DNA from: Cornus controversa
Lineage: Eukaryota; Streptophyta; Magnoliopsida; Cornales; Cornaceae
Assembly: GCA_026545225.1 (NCBI GenBank)
Contig: CM048847.1
Coordinates: 124,001 to 188,000, forward strand
Direction of reading: 5' to 3'
DNA length: 64,000 nt
The position numbers and the translations under genes are program-made. The notes below the pieces were generated by a model, which saw nothing but the letters and a program-made list of their open reading frames with translations, made no database searches and was not told the origin of the DNA. Every line of letters starts with the position of its first letter. Position 1 is the stretch's first letter. Positions 1-10,586 of the stretch are shown here, one piece after another.

Positions 1-19
1 TTGTGCTAGAATTGACCAC

Positions 20-31
20 CTGGATGTCCAG
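20..31. other. CTGGATGTCCAG inverted repeat
   Basis: Five-base arms, CTGGA and TCCAG, flank TG. It is present in A, B, C, F and E. D has 'ctggatgtctag', which breaks one pair. It is positionally homologous to the AGGACGTCCT palindrome of the next subrepeat. Confidence 0.85.
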
Positions 32-102
32 AAGAATAGAGAATGACAACAACGGTTTTGAACTTGTTTCGTTTGACCTGTCCTGATTCGAAAAGTCCAA
101 TC

Positions 103-108
103 CACGTG
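103..108. other. CACGTG site, once per monomer except E
   Basis: CACGTG sits in 'tccacgtgaaatcgtgcc' of subrepeat 1. It is the core of the G-box/E-box bound by bZIP and bHLH factors in many eukaryotes, but a six-base match in a satellite is not evidence of a promoter. In E it is 'ccatgtgaaa', and one D-like copy near 19976 also has 'ccatgtg'. Confidence 0.85.
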
Positions 109-153
109 AAATCGTGCCATACATAGAATTATACGTTGCTTTATGCCTAATTC

Positions 154-240
154 GACCGTGAGGACGTCCTGAATCGAAAAGAGTAATTCCTTGCTGCACT
201 CATGAATGATCACAACCGTATGGTGCTCTATGCCAACTTC
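154..240 (+). repeat. Subrepeat 2, 87 bp (short form)
   Basis: It begins at 'gaccgtgaggacgtcctg'. The text after 'gtcctgaatcgaaaag' lines up directly with 'gtcctgattcgaaaag' of subrepeat 1 and reaches the matching 'gctctatgcc'. The middle block of about 55 bp that normally carries 'aaacttgtttcatttgag' is absent. This is an old internal deletion, shared by all monomer types. Confidence 0.8.
161..170. other. AGGACGTCCT palindrome, site in types B, C, D and F
   Basis: A perfect 10-bp palindrome at the core of subrepeat 2, once per monomer. B copies with 'gtgacgacgtcc' keep only the inner GACGTC. The position corresponds to the CTGGATGTCCAG core of subrepeat 1. Whether any protein binds it is unknown. 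Confidence 0.9.
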
Positions 241-383
241 AACCATCTGGACAAGTAAAAGAAACAATTCCCAAGCTATCGATGATTTTAAACAAGTTTA
301 GTTTCAGTTGTTCTGATTCAAAAACCCCATTGCTTGAGAAGTTGTGTCATAATCAGAATCGTAAGTTTCTTTTTTCCAAATTA
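241..383 (+). repeat. Subrepeat 3, 143 bp (long)
   Basis: It begins at 'aaccatctggacaag', contains 'gattttaaacaagttt', 'gttgttctgattcaaaaac', 'ccttgagaagtcgtgccat' (here the A variant 'gttgtgtcat') and the T-run 'gtttcttttttcc'. The palindromic core seen in subrepeats 1 and 2 has decayed here. The junction of adjacent HOR types ('aagctatcga[tg]gattt') lies in this subrepeat and I use it to phase monomers. Confidence 0.82.
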
Positions 384-464
384 GACCATCAAAGCATCCA
401 AAAGAAGTGACGAACCTGTCAATCCGATCTTCATCACAACCGTATGGTGCTTTGTTCCAAATTC
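384..464 (+). repeat. Subrepeat 4, 81 bp (short form)
   Basis: It begins at 'gaccatcaaagcatcc' and passes through 'catgtcaatccgatcttcat' to 'accgtatggtgctttgttcc'. Like subrepeat 2 it lacks the 'aaacttgtttcatttgag' block. Its length and break differ from subrepeat 2 (81 against 87 bp), so the two short forms probably arose by separate deletions or from one event followed by small changes. Confidence 0.8.
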
Positions 465-607
465 GACCGTTTCGACATCTAAAGGAAACAATTTGCAAGC
501 TACCAACCATTTTAAACTTGTTTCATTTGAGTTGTTATGATTAGAAAACCACATTCCAAGAGAAGTCGTGCCATAATAGTAATCGTACGCTGCTTTTTTC
601 TAAATGA
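465..607 (+). repeat. Subrepeat 5, 143 bp (long)
   Basis: It begins at 'gaccgtttcgacat' (A) or 'gaccgtttggacat' (B), followed by 'aggaaacaattt', 'taaacttgtttcatttgag', 'tgattagaaaaccacattcc', 'gaagtcgtgccataat' and the T-run 'gcttttttct'. The T-run of D is one base longer and is followed by 'gtaaatg'. Most sites that separate C, D, F and E are in this subrepeat. Confidence 0.82.
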
Positions 608-749
608 AACCATCAAAGCGTCCCAAAGAAACGACGAGCATGTCGATCCGATCTTCATCCATGTCTGTTTGAGTTGTTCTGAGTCGAAAGAACTATTGCT
701 TGCAATAATCAGGCATGACGACAACCGTATGGCGCTTTGTGCTAGAACT
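608..749 (+). repeat. Subrepeat 6, 142 bp (long)
   Basis: It begins at 'aaccatcaaagcgtccc' and holds 'gacgagcatgtcgatccgat', 'tgtttgagttgttctgagtc', the arms of a small hairpin (TTGTTCT and AGAACAA in C), and 'ggcatgac[cg]acaaccgta'. The switch point between A-like and B-like sequence in types D and E lies in or near this subrepeat. Confidence 0.82.
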
Positions 750-894
750 GACCATCTGGATGTCCAGAAAAATAGAGAATGACAACAACGGTTTCGAACT
801 TGTTTCGTTTGACTTGTCCTGATTCGAAAAGTCCAATCCACGTGAAATCGTGCCATACCTAGAATTATACGTTGCTTTATGCCAAATTCAACCG

Positions 895-908
895 TCAGGA
901 CGTCCTGA
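895..908. other. 14-bp perfect palindrome in type A
   Basis: TCAGGACGTCCTGA is its own reverse complement. It is the same site as in the other types, two bases longer on each side. It recurs in every A monomer and in the C' monomers at 15003 and 16475. Confidence 0.92.
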
Positions 909-1019
909 ATCGAAAAGAGTAATTCCATGTTGCACCCATGAATGATCACAACCGTATGGTGCTCTATGCCAACTTCAACCATCTGGACAAGTAAAAGAAA
1001 CAATTCCCAAGCTATCGAG

Positions 1020-1755
1020 GATTTTAAACAAGTTTTGTTTGAGTTGTTCTGATTCAAAAACCCATTCCTTGAGAAGTCGTGCCATAATCAGAATCGTAAG
1101 TTTCTTTTTTCCAAATTAGACCATCAAAGCATCCAAAAGAAGTGACGAACATGTCAATCCGATCTTCATCACAATCGTATGGTGCTTTGTTCCAAATTCG
1201 ACCGTTTGGACATCTGAAGGAAACAATTTGTAAGCTACCAACCATTTTAAACTTGTTTCATTTGAGTTGTTTTGATTAGAAAACCACATTCCAAGCGAAG
1301 TCTTGCCATAATATTAATCGTACGCTACTTTTTTCTAAATGAAACCATCAAAGGGTCCCAAAGAAACGACGAGCATGTCGATCCGATCTTCATCCATGTT
1401 TGTTTGAGTTGTTCTGAGTCAAAAAGAACAATTCCTTGCAATAACCAGGCATGACCACAACCGTATGGCGCTTTGTGCTAGAATTGACCACCTGGATGTC
1501 CAGAAGAATAGAGAATGACAACAACGGTTTTGAACTTGTTTCGTTTGACCTGTCCTGATTCGAAAAGTCCAATCCACGTGAAATCGTGCCATACATAGAA
1601 TTATACGTTGCTTTATGCCTAATTCGACCGTGAGGACGTCCTGAATCGAAAAGAGTAATTCCTTGCTGCACTCATGAATGATCACAACCGTATGGTGCTC
1701 TATGCCAACTTCAACCATCTGGACAAGTAAAAGAAACAATTCCCAAGCTATCGAT
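1020..1755 (+). repeat. Type B monomer (exemplar, 736 bp)
   Basis: Type B is the partner of A. Diagnostic features are 'caagttttgtttgag' at its left end, 'aaaaacccattcc' with three Cs, 'cacaatcgtatgg', 'gtttggacatctgaagg', 'ccaagcgaagtcttgcc', 'aaagggtccc', 'gtcaaaaagaac', 'gaagaatag', 'ttttgaac', 'gtgaggacgtcc' and 'ccttgctgcactcatg'. Subtypes exist. Copies before about 7.6 kb read 'gaccacctgg'. Later copies read 'gaccatctgg', and those with anchors at 8632, 10839, 14519 and 17463 also carry 'gtgacgacgtcc'. Confidence 0.93.
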
Positions 1756-4700
1756 GATTTTAAACAAGTTTAGTTTCAGTTGTTCTGATTCAAAAACCCC
1801 ATTGCTTGAGAAGTTGTGTCATAATCAGAATCGTAAGTTTCTTTTTTCCAAATTAGACCATCAAAGCATCCAAAAGAAGTGACGAACCTGTCAATCCGAT
1901 CTTCATCACAACCGTATGGTGCTTTGTTCCAAATTCGACCGTTTCGACATCTAAAGGAAACAATTTGCAAGCTACCAACCATTTTAAACTTGTTTCATTT
2001 GAGTTGTTATGATTAGAAAACCACATTCCAAGAGAAGTCGTGCCATAATAGTAATCGTACGCTGCTTTTTTCTAAATGAAACCATCAAAGCGTCCCAAAG
2101 AAACGACGAGCATGTCGATCCGATCTTCATCCATGTCTGTTTGAGTTGTTCTGAGTCGAAAGAACTATTGCTTGCAATAATCAGGCATGACGACAACCGT
2201 ATGGCGCTTTGTGCTAGAATTGACCATCTGGATGTCCAGAAAAATAGAGAATGACAACAACGGTTTCGAACTTGTTTCGTTTGACTTGTCCTGATTCGAA
2301 AAGTCCAATCCACGTGAAATCGTGCCATACCTAGAATTATACGTTGCTTTATGCCAAATTCAACCGTCAGGACGTCCTGAATCGAAAAGAGTAATTCCAT
2401 GCTGCACCCATGAATGATCACAACCGTATGGTGCTCTATGCCAACTTCAACCATCTGGACAAGTAAAAGAAACAATTCCCAAGCTATCGAGGATTTTAAA
2501 CAAGTTTTGTTTGAGTTGTTCTGATTCAAAAACCCATTCCTTGAGAAGTCGTGCCATAATCAGAATCGTAAGTTTCTTTTTTCCAAATTAGACCATCAAA
2601 GCATCCAAAAGAAGTGACGAACATGTCAATCCGATCTTCATCACAATCGTATGGTGCTTTGTTCCAAATTCGACCGTTTGGACATCTGAAGGAAACAATT
2701 TGTAAGCTACCAACCATTTTAAACTTGTTTCATTTGAGTTGTTTTGATTAGAAAACCACATTCCAAGCGAAGTCTTGCCATAATATTAATCGTACGCTAC
2801 TTTTTTCTAAATGAAACCATCAAAGGGTCCCAAAGAAACGACGAGCATGTCGATCCGATCTTCATCCATGTTTGTTTGAGTTGTTCTGAGTCAAAAAGAA
2901 CAATTCCTTGCAATAACCAGGCATGACCACAACCGTATGGCGCTTTGTGCTAGAATTGACCACCTGGATGTCCAGAAGAATAGAGAATGACAACAACGGT
3001 TTTGAACTTGTTTCGTTTGACCTGTCCTGATTCGAAAAGTCCAATCCACGTGAAATCGTGCCATACATAGAATTATACGTTGCTTTATGCCTAATTCGAC
3101 CGTGAGGACGTCCTGAATCGAAAAGAGTAATTCCTTGCTGCACTCATGAATGATCACAACCGTATGGTGCTCTATGCCAACTTCAACCATCTGGACAAGT
3201 AAAAGAAACAATTCCCAAGCTATCGATGATTTTAAACAAGTTTAGTTTCAGTTGTTCTGATTCAAAAACCCCATTGCTTGAGAAGTTGTGTCATAATCAG
3301 AATCGTAAGTTTCTTTTTTCCAAATTAGACCATCAAAGCATCCAAAAGAAGTGACGAACCTGTCAATCCGATCTTCATCACAACCGTATGGTGCTTTGTT
3401 CCAAATTCGACCGTTTCGACATCTAAAGGAAACAATTTGCAAGCTACCAACCATTTTAAACTTGTTTCATTTGAGTTGTTATGATTAGAAAACCACATTC
3501 CAAGAGAAGTCGTGCCATAATAGTAATCGTACGCTGCTTTTTTCTAAATGAAACCATCAAAGCGTCCCAAAGAAACGACGAGCATGTCGATCCGATCTTC
3601 ATCCATGTCTGTTTGAGTTGTTCTGAGTCGAAAGAACTATTGCTTGCAATAATCAGGCATGACGACAACCGTATGGCGCTTTGTGCTAGAACTGACCATC
3701 TGGATGTCCAGAAAAATAGAGAATGACAACAACGGTTTCGAACTTGTTTCGTTTGACTTGTCCTGATTCGAAAAGTCCAATCCACGTGAAATCGTGCCAT
3801 ACCTAGAATTATACGTTGCTTTATGCCAAATTCAACCGTCAGGACGTCCTGAATCGAAAAGAGTAATTCCATGTTGCACCCATGAATGATCACAACCGTA
3901 TGGTGCTCTATGCCAACTTCAACCATCTGGACAAGTAAAAGAAACAATTCCCAAGCTATCGAGGATTTTAAACAAGTTTTGTTTGAGTTGTTCTGATTCA
4001 AAAACCCATTCCTTGAGAAGTCGTGCCATAATCAGAATCGTAAGTTTCTTTTTTCCAAATTAGACCATCAAAGCATCCAAAAGAAGTGACGAACATGTCA
4101 ATCCGATCTTCATCACAATCGTATGGTGCTTTGTTCCAAATTCGACCGTTTGGACATCTGAAGGAAACAATTTGTAAGCTACCAACCATTTTAAACTTGT
4201 TTCATTTGAGTTGTTTTGATTAGAAAACCACATTCCAAGCGAAGTCTTGCCATAATATTAATCGTACGCTACTTTTTTCTAAATGAAACCATCAAAGGGT
4301 CCCAAAGAAACGACGAGCATGTCGATCCGATCTTCATCCATGTTTGTTTGAGTTGTTCTGAGTCAAAAAGAACAATTCCTTGCAATAACCAGGCATGACC
4401 ACAACCGTATGGCGCTTTGTGCTAGAATTGACCACCTGGATGTCCAGAAGAATAGAGAATGACAACAACGGTTTTGAACTTGTTTCGTTTGACCTGTCCT
4501 GATTCGAAAAGTCCAATCCACGTGAAATCGTGCCATACATAGAATTATACGTTGCTTTATGCCTAATTCGACCGTGAGGACGTCCTGAATCGAAAAGAGT
4601 AATTCCTTGCTGCACTCATGAATGATCACAACCGTATGGTGCTCTATGCCAACTTCAACCATCTGGACAAGTAAAAGAAACAATTCCCAAGCTATCGATG

Positions 4701-7700
4701 ATTTTAAACAAGTTTAGTTTCAGTTGTTCTGATTCAAAAACCCCATTGCTTGAGAAGTTGTGTCATAATCAGAATCGTAAGTTTCTTTTTTCCAAATTAG
4801 ACCATCAAAGCATCCAAAAGAAGTGACGAACCTGTCAATCCGATCTTCATCACAACCGTATGGTGCTTTGTTCCAAATTCGACCGTTTCGACATCTAAAG
4901 GAAACAATTTGCAAGCTACCAACCATTTTAAACTTGTTTCATTTGAGTTGTTATGATTAGAAAACCACATTCCAAGAGAAGTCGTGCCATAATAGTAATC
5001 GTACGCTGCTTTTTTCTAAATGAAACCATCAAAGCGTCCCAAAGAAACGACGAGCATGTCGATCCGATCTTCATCCATGTCTGTTTGAGTTGTTCTGAGT
5101 CGAAAGAACTATTGCTTGCAATAATCAGGCATGACGACAACCGTATGGCGCTTTGTGCTAGAACTGACCATCTGGATGTCCAGAAAAATAGAGAATGACA
5201 ACAACGGTTTCGAACTTGTTTCGTTTGACTTGTCCTGATTCGAAAAGTCCAATCCACGTGAAATCGTGCCATACCTAGAATTATACGTTGCTTTATGCCA
5301 AATTCAACCGTCAGGACGTCCTGAATCGAAAAGAGTAATTCCATGCTGCACCCATGAATGATCACAACCGTATGGTGCTCTATGCCAACTTCAACCATCT
5401 GGACAAGTAAAAGAAACAATTCCCAAGCTATCGAGGATTTTAAACAAGTTTTGTTTGAGTTGTTCTGATTCAAAAACCCATTCCTTGAGAAGTCGTGCCA
5501 TAATCAGAATCGTAAGTTTCTTTTTTCCAAATTAGACCATCAAAGCATCCAAAAGAAGTGACGAACATGTCAATCCGATCTTCATCACAATCGTATGGTG
5601 CTTTGTTCCAAATTCGACCGTTTGGACATCTGAAGGAAACAATTTGTAAGCTACCAACCATTTTAAACTTGTTTCATTTGAGTTGTTTTGATTAGAAAAC
5701 CACATTCCAAGCGAAGTCTTGCCATAATATTAATCGTACGCTACTTTTTTCTAAATGAAACCATCAAAGGGTCCCAAAGAAACGACGAGCATGTCGATCC
5801 GATCTTCATCCATGTTTGTTTGAGTTGTTCTGAGTCAAAAAGAACAATTCCTTGCAATAACCAGGCATGACCACAACCGTATGGCGCTTTGTGCTAGAAT
5901 TGACCACCTGGATGTCCAGAAGAATAGAGAATGACAACAACGGTTTTGAACTTGTTTCGTTTGACCTGTCCTGATTCGAAAAGTCCAATCCACGTGAAAT
6001 CGTGCCATACATAGAATTATACGTTGCTTTATGCCTAATTCGACCGTGAGGACGTCCTGAATCGAAAAGAGTAATTCCTTGCTGCACTCATGAATGATCA
6101 CAACCGTATGGTGCTCTATGCCAACTTCAACCATCTGGACAAGTAAAAGAAACAATTCCCAAGCTATCGATGATTTTAAACAAGTTTAGTTTCAGTTGTT
6201 CTGATTCAAAAACCCCATTGCTTGAGAAGTTGTGTCATAATCAGAATCGTAAGTTTCTTTTTTCCAAATTAGACCATCAAAGCATCCAAAAGAAGTGACG
6301 AACCTGTCAATCCGATCTTCATCACAACCGTATGGTGCTTTGTTCCAAATTCGACCGTTTCGACATCTAAAGGAAACAATTTGCAAGCTACCAACCATTT
6401 TAAACTTGTTTCATTTGAGTTGTTATGATTAGAAAACCACATTCCAAGAGAAGTCGTGCCATAATAGTAATCGTACGCTGCTTTTTTCTAAATGAAACCA
6501 TCAAAGCGTCCCAAAGAAACGACGAGCATGTCGATCCGATCTTCATCCATGTCTGTTTGAGTTGTTCTGAGTCGAAAGAACTATTGCTTGCAATAATCAG
6601 GCATGACGACAACCGTATGGCGCTTTGTGCTAGAATTGACCATCTGGATGTCCAGAAAAATAGAGAATGACAACAACGGTTTCGAACTTGTTTCGTTTGA
6701 CTTGTCCTGATTCGAAAAGTCCAATCCACGTGAAATCGTGCCATACCTAGAATTATACGTTGCTTTATGCCAAATTCAACCGTCAGGACGTCCTGAATCG
6801 AAAAGAGTAATTCCATGCTGCACCCATGAATGATCACAACCGTATGGTGCTCTATGCCAACTTCAACCATCTGGACAAGTAAAAGAAACAATTCCCAAGC
6901 TATCGAGGATTTTAAACAAGTTTTGTTTGAGTTGTTCTGATTCAAAAACCCATTCCTTGAGAAGTCGTGCCATAATCAGAATCGTAAGTTTCTTTTTTCC
7001 AAATTAGACCATCAAAGCATCCAAAAGAAGTGACGAACATGTCAATCCGATCTTCATCACAATCGTATGGTGCTTTGTTCCAAATTCGACCGTTTGGACA
7101 TCTGAAGGAAACAATTTGTAAGCTACCAACCATTTTAAACTTGTTTCATTTGAGTTGTTTTGATTAGAAAACCACATTCCAAGCGAAGTCTTGCCATAAT
7201 ATTAATCGTACGCTACTTTTTTCTAAATGAAACCATCAAAGGGTCCCAAAGAAACGACGAGCATGTCGATCCGATCTTCATCCATGTTTGTTTGAGTTGT
7301 TCTGAGTCAAAAAGAACAATTCCTTGCAATAACCAGGCATGACCACAACCGTATGGCGCTTTGTGCTAGAATTGACCACCTGGATGTCCAGAAGAATAGA
7401 GAATGACAACAACGGTTTTGAACTTGTTTCGTTTGACCTGTCCTGATTCGAAAAGTCCAATCCACGTGAAATCGTGCCATACATAGAATTATACGTTGCT
7501 TTATGCCTAATTCGACCGTGAGGACGTCCTGAATCGAAAAGAGTAATTCCTTGCTGCACTCATGAATGATCACAACCGTATGGTGCTCTATGCCAACTTC
7601 AACCATCTGGACAAGTAAAAGAAACAATTCCCAAGCTATCGATGATTTTAAACAAGTTTAGTTTCAGTTGTTCTGATTCAAAAACCCCATTGCTTGAGAA

Positions 7701-9115
7701 GTTGTGTCATAATCAGAATCGTAAGTTTCTTTTTTCCAAATTAGACCATCAAAGCATCCAAAAGAAGTGACGAACCTGTCAATCCGATCTTCATCACAAC
7801 CGTATGGTGCTTTGTTCCAAATTCGACCGTTTCGACATCTAAAGGAAACAATTTGCAAGCTACCAACCATTTTAAACTTGTTTCATTTGAGTTGTTATGA
7901 TTAGAAAACCACATTCCAAGAGAAGTCGTGCCATAATAGTAATCGTACGCTGCTTTTTTCTAAATGAAACCATCAAAGCGTCCCAAAGAAACGACGAGCA
8001 TGTCGATCCGATCTTCATCCATGTCTGTTTGAGTTGTTCTGAGTCGAAAGAACTATTGCTTGCAATAATCAGGCATGACGACAACCGTATGGCGCTTTGT
8101 GCAAGAATTGACCATCTGGATGTCCAGAAAAATAGAGAATGACAACAACGGTTTCGAACTTGTTTCGTTTGACTTGTCCTGATTCGAAAAGTCCAATCCA
8201 CGTGAAATCGTGCCATACCTAGAATTATACGTTGCTTTATGCCAAATTCAACCGTCAGGACGTCCTGAATCGAAAAGAGTAATTCCATGCTGCACCCATG
8301 AATGATCACAACCGTATGGTGCTCTATGCCAACTTCAACCATCTGGACAAGTAAAAGAAACAATTCCCAAGCTATCGAGGATTTTAAACAAGTTTTGTTT
8401 GAGTTGTTCTGATTCAAAAACCCATTCCTTGAGAAGTCGTGCCATAATCAGAATCGTAAGTTTCTTTTTTCCAAATTAGACCATCAAAGCATCCAAAAGA
8501 AGTGACGAACATGTCAATCCGATCTTCATCACAATCGTATGGTGCTTTGTTCCAAATTCGACCGTTTGGACATCTGAAGGAAACAATTTGTAAGCTACCA
8601 ACCATTTTAAACTTGTTTCATTTGAGTTGTTTTGATTAGAAAACCACATTCCAAGCGAAGTCTTGCCATAATATTAATCGTACGCTACTTTTTTCTAAAT
8701 GAAACCATCAAAGGGTCCCAAAGAAACGACGAGCATGTCGATCCGATCTTCATCCATGTTTGTTTGAGTTGTTCTGAGTCAAAAAGAACAATTCCTTGCA
8801 ATAACCAGGCATGACCACAACCGTATGGCGCTTTGTGCTAGAATTGACCATCTGGATGTCCAGAAGAATAGAGAATGACAACAACGGTTTTGAACTTGTT
8901 TCGTTTGACCTGTCCTGATTCGAAAAGTCCAATCCACGTGAAATCGTGCCATACATAGAATTATACGTTGCTTTATGCCTAATTCGACCGTGACGACGTC
9001 CTGAATCGAAAAGAGTAATTCCTTGCTGCACTCATGAATGATCACAACCGTATGGTGCTCTATGCCAACTTCAACCATCTGGACAAGTAAAAGAAACAAT
9101 TCCCAAGCTATCGAT

Positions 9116-10586
9116 GATTTTAAACAAGTTTAGTTTCAGTTGTTCTGATTCAAAAACCCCATTGCTTGAGAAGTTGTGTCATAATCAGAATCGTAAGTTT
9201 CTTTTTTCCAAATTAGACCATCAAAGCATCCAAAAGAAGTGACGAACCTGTCAATCCGATCTTCATCACAACCGTATGGTGCTTTGTTCCAAATTCGACC
9301 GTTTCGACATCTAAAGGAAACAATTTGCAAGCTACCAACCATTTTAAACTTGTTTCATTTGAGTTGTTATGATTAGAAAACCACATTCCAAGAGAAGTCG
9401 TGCCATAATAGTAATCGTACGCTGCTTTTTTCTAAATGAAACCATCAAAGCGTCCCAAAGAAACGACGAGCATGTCGATCCGATCTTCATCCATGTCTGT
9501 TTGAGTTGTTCTGAGTCGAAAGAACTATTGCTTGCAATAATCAGGCATGACGACAACCGTATGGCGCTTTGTGCTAGAATTGACCATCTGGATGTCCAGA
9601 AAAATAGAGAATGACAACAACGGTTTCGAACTTGTTTCGTTTGACTTGTCCTGATTCGAAAAGTCCAATCCACGTGAAATCGTGCCATACCTAGAATTAT
9701 ACGTTGCTTTATGCCAAATTCAACCGTCAGGACGTCCTGAATCGAAAAGAGTAATTCCATGCTGCACCCATGAATGATCACAACCGTATGGTGCTCTATG
9801 CCAACTTCAACCATCTGGACAAGTAAAAGAAACAATTCCCAAGCTATCGAGGATTTTAAACAAGTTTTGTTTGAGTTGTTCTGATTCAAAAACCCATTCC
9901 TTGAGAAGTCGTGCCATAATCAGAATCGTAAGTTTCTTTTTTCCAAATTAGACCATCAAAGCATCCAAAAGAAGTGACGAACATGTCAATCCGATCTTCA
10001 TCACAATCGTATGGTGCTTTGTTCCAAATTCGACCGTTTCGACATCTGAAGGAAACAATTTGTAAGCTACCAACCATTTTAAACTTGTTTCATTTGAGTT
10101 GTTATGATTAGAAAACCACATTCCAAGAGAAGTCGTGCCATAATAGTAATCGTACGCTGCTTTTTTCTAAATGAAACCATCAAAGCGTCCCAAAGAAACG
10201 ACGAGCATGTCGATCCGATCTTCATCCATGTCTGTTTGAGTTGTTCTGAGTCGAAAGAACTATTGCTTGCAATAATCAGGCATGACGACAACCGTATGGC
10301 GCTTTGTGCTAGAATTGACCATCTGGATGTCCAGAAAAATAGAGAATGACAACAACGGTTTCGAACTTGTTTCGTTTGACTTGTCCTGATTCGAAAAGTC
10401 CAATCCACGTGAAATCGTGCCATACCTAGAATTATACGTTGCTTTATGCCAAATTCAACCGTCAGGACGTCCTGAATCGAAAAGAGTAATTCCATGCTGC
10501 ACCCATGAATGATCACAACCGTATGGTGCTCTATGCCAACTTCAACCATCTGGACAAGTAAAAGAAACAATTCCCAAGCTATCGAG
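9116..10586 (+). repeat. A followed by a B/A fused monomer: first break in the dimer register
   Basis: The A monomer at 9116-9851 is followed not by B but by a unit (9852-10586) that starts as B ('caagttttgtttgag', 'aaaaacccattcc', 'cacaatcgt') and becomes A after about 10037, where it reads 'gtttcgacatctgaag'. Its body carries all A marks. One fused monomer between two A bodies fits an unequal exchange between B and A at matching positions, about 735 bp out of register. Confidence 0.88.

Larger units (their letters stand above)
14..153 (+). repeat. Subrepeat 1 of the monomer, 140 bp (long)
   Basis: It begins at 'gacc' before the core CTGGATGTCCAG and runs to the next homologous 'gacc'. It holds the 'aacttgtttcgtttga', 'tcctgattcgaaaag', 'ccaatccacgtgaaatcgtg' and 'atacgttgctttatgcc' blocks, each with a counterpart in the other subrepeats. 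The monomer is therefore itself built from older, diverged repeats of about 140 bp. Confidence 0.85.
1..283 (+). repeat. Partial type B monomer cut by the window start
   Basis: It carries the B marks 'gaccacctgg', 'ttttgaac', 'gacctgtcc', 'catacatag', 'gtgaggacgtcc' and 'ccttgctgcactcatg', and ends in 'aagctatcgat' before the A monomer at 284. It shows that A-B dimers continue to the left of the window. Confidence 0.9.
284..1019 (+). repeat. Type A monomer (exemplar, 736 bp)
   Basis: Type A alternates with B in the left of the window. Diagnostic features are 'gttgtgtcat' at 341-350, 'cgaacctgtc' near 413, 'gtttcgacat' near 468, 'aaagcgtccc', 'gaactattgcttgc' near 690, 'agaaaaatag', TTCGAA at 793-798, and 'aattcaaccgtcagga' leading into a perfect 14-bp palindrome at 895-908. 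It has four Cs in 'aaaaacccc' but one base fewer in 'gtcgaaagaac' than B, so the two small differences cancel and the length stays at 736 bp. Confidence 0.93.
284..9115 (+). repeat. Six A-B dimers, 1472-bp HOR
   Basis: Dimers start at 284, 1756, 3228, 4700, 6172 and 7644, each exactly 1472 bp. They differ at only a few bases. In A, position 748 (C or T) and position 930 (T or C) give the dimer haplotypes C/T, T/C, C/T, C/C, T/C and T/C. The alternation in the first three dimers suggests a step in which a 2944-bp double dimer was copied. The last dimer also has a private A near 8103, and its B carries 'gtgacgacgtcc'. Within-array identity is far above the A-to-B identity, the hallmark of a young HOR. 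Confidence 0.93.

Noticed and set aside
103-108. CACGTG as a G-box promoter
   Set aside because: A six-base match repeated with the satellite and with no gene nearby is not evidence of a promoter. I kept it only as a type-specific site.
535-1280. Alternating 735- and 737-bp anchor intervals as a real length difference between A and B
   Set aside because: The alternation comes from where the anchor sits relative to a CCC/CCCC difference and a compensating base in 'gtcaaaaag' against 'gtcgaaag'. Phased at 'gattt', A and B are both 736 bp.
304-1671. Recurrent open reading stretches of 60-181 codons on both strands, repeated at the monomer period
   Set aside because: They overlap each other in several frames, match no protein family I recognise, vary in length with monomer type, and are no better conserved than the surrounding repeat. 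They are by-products of tandem repetition of a sequence with few stop codons.
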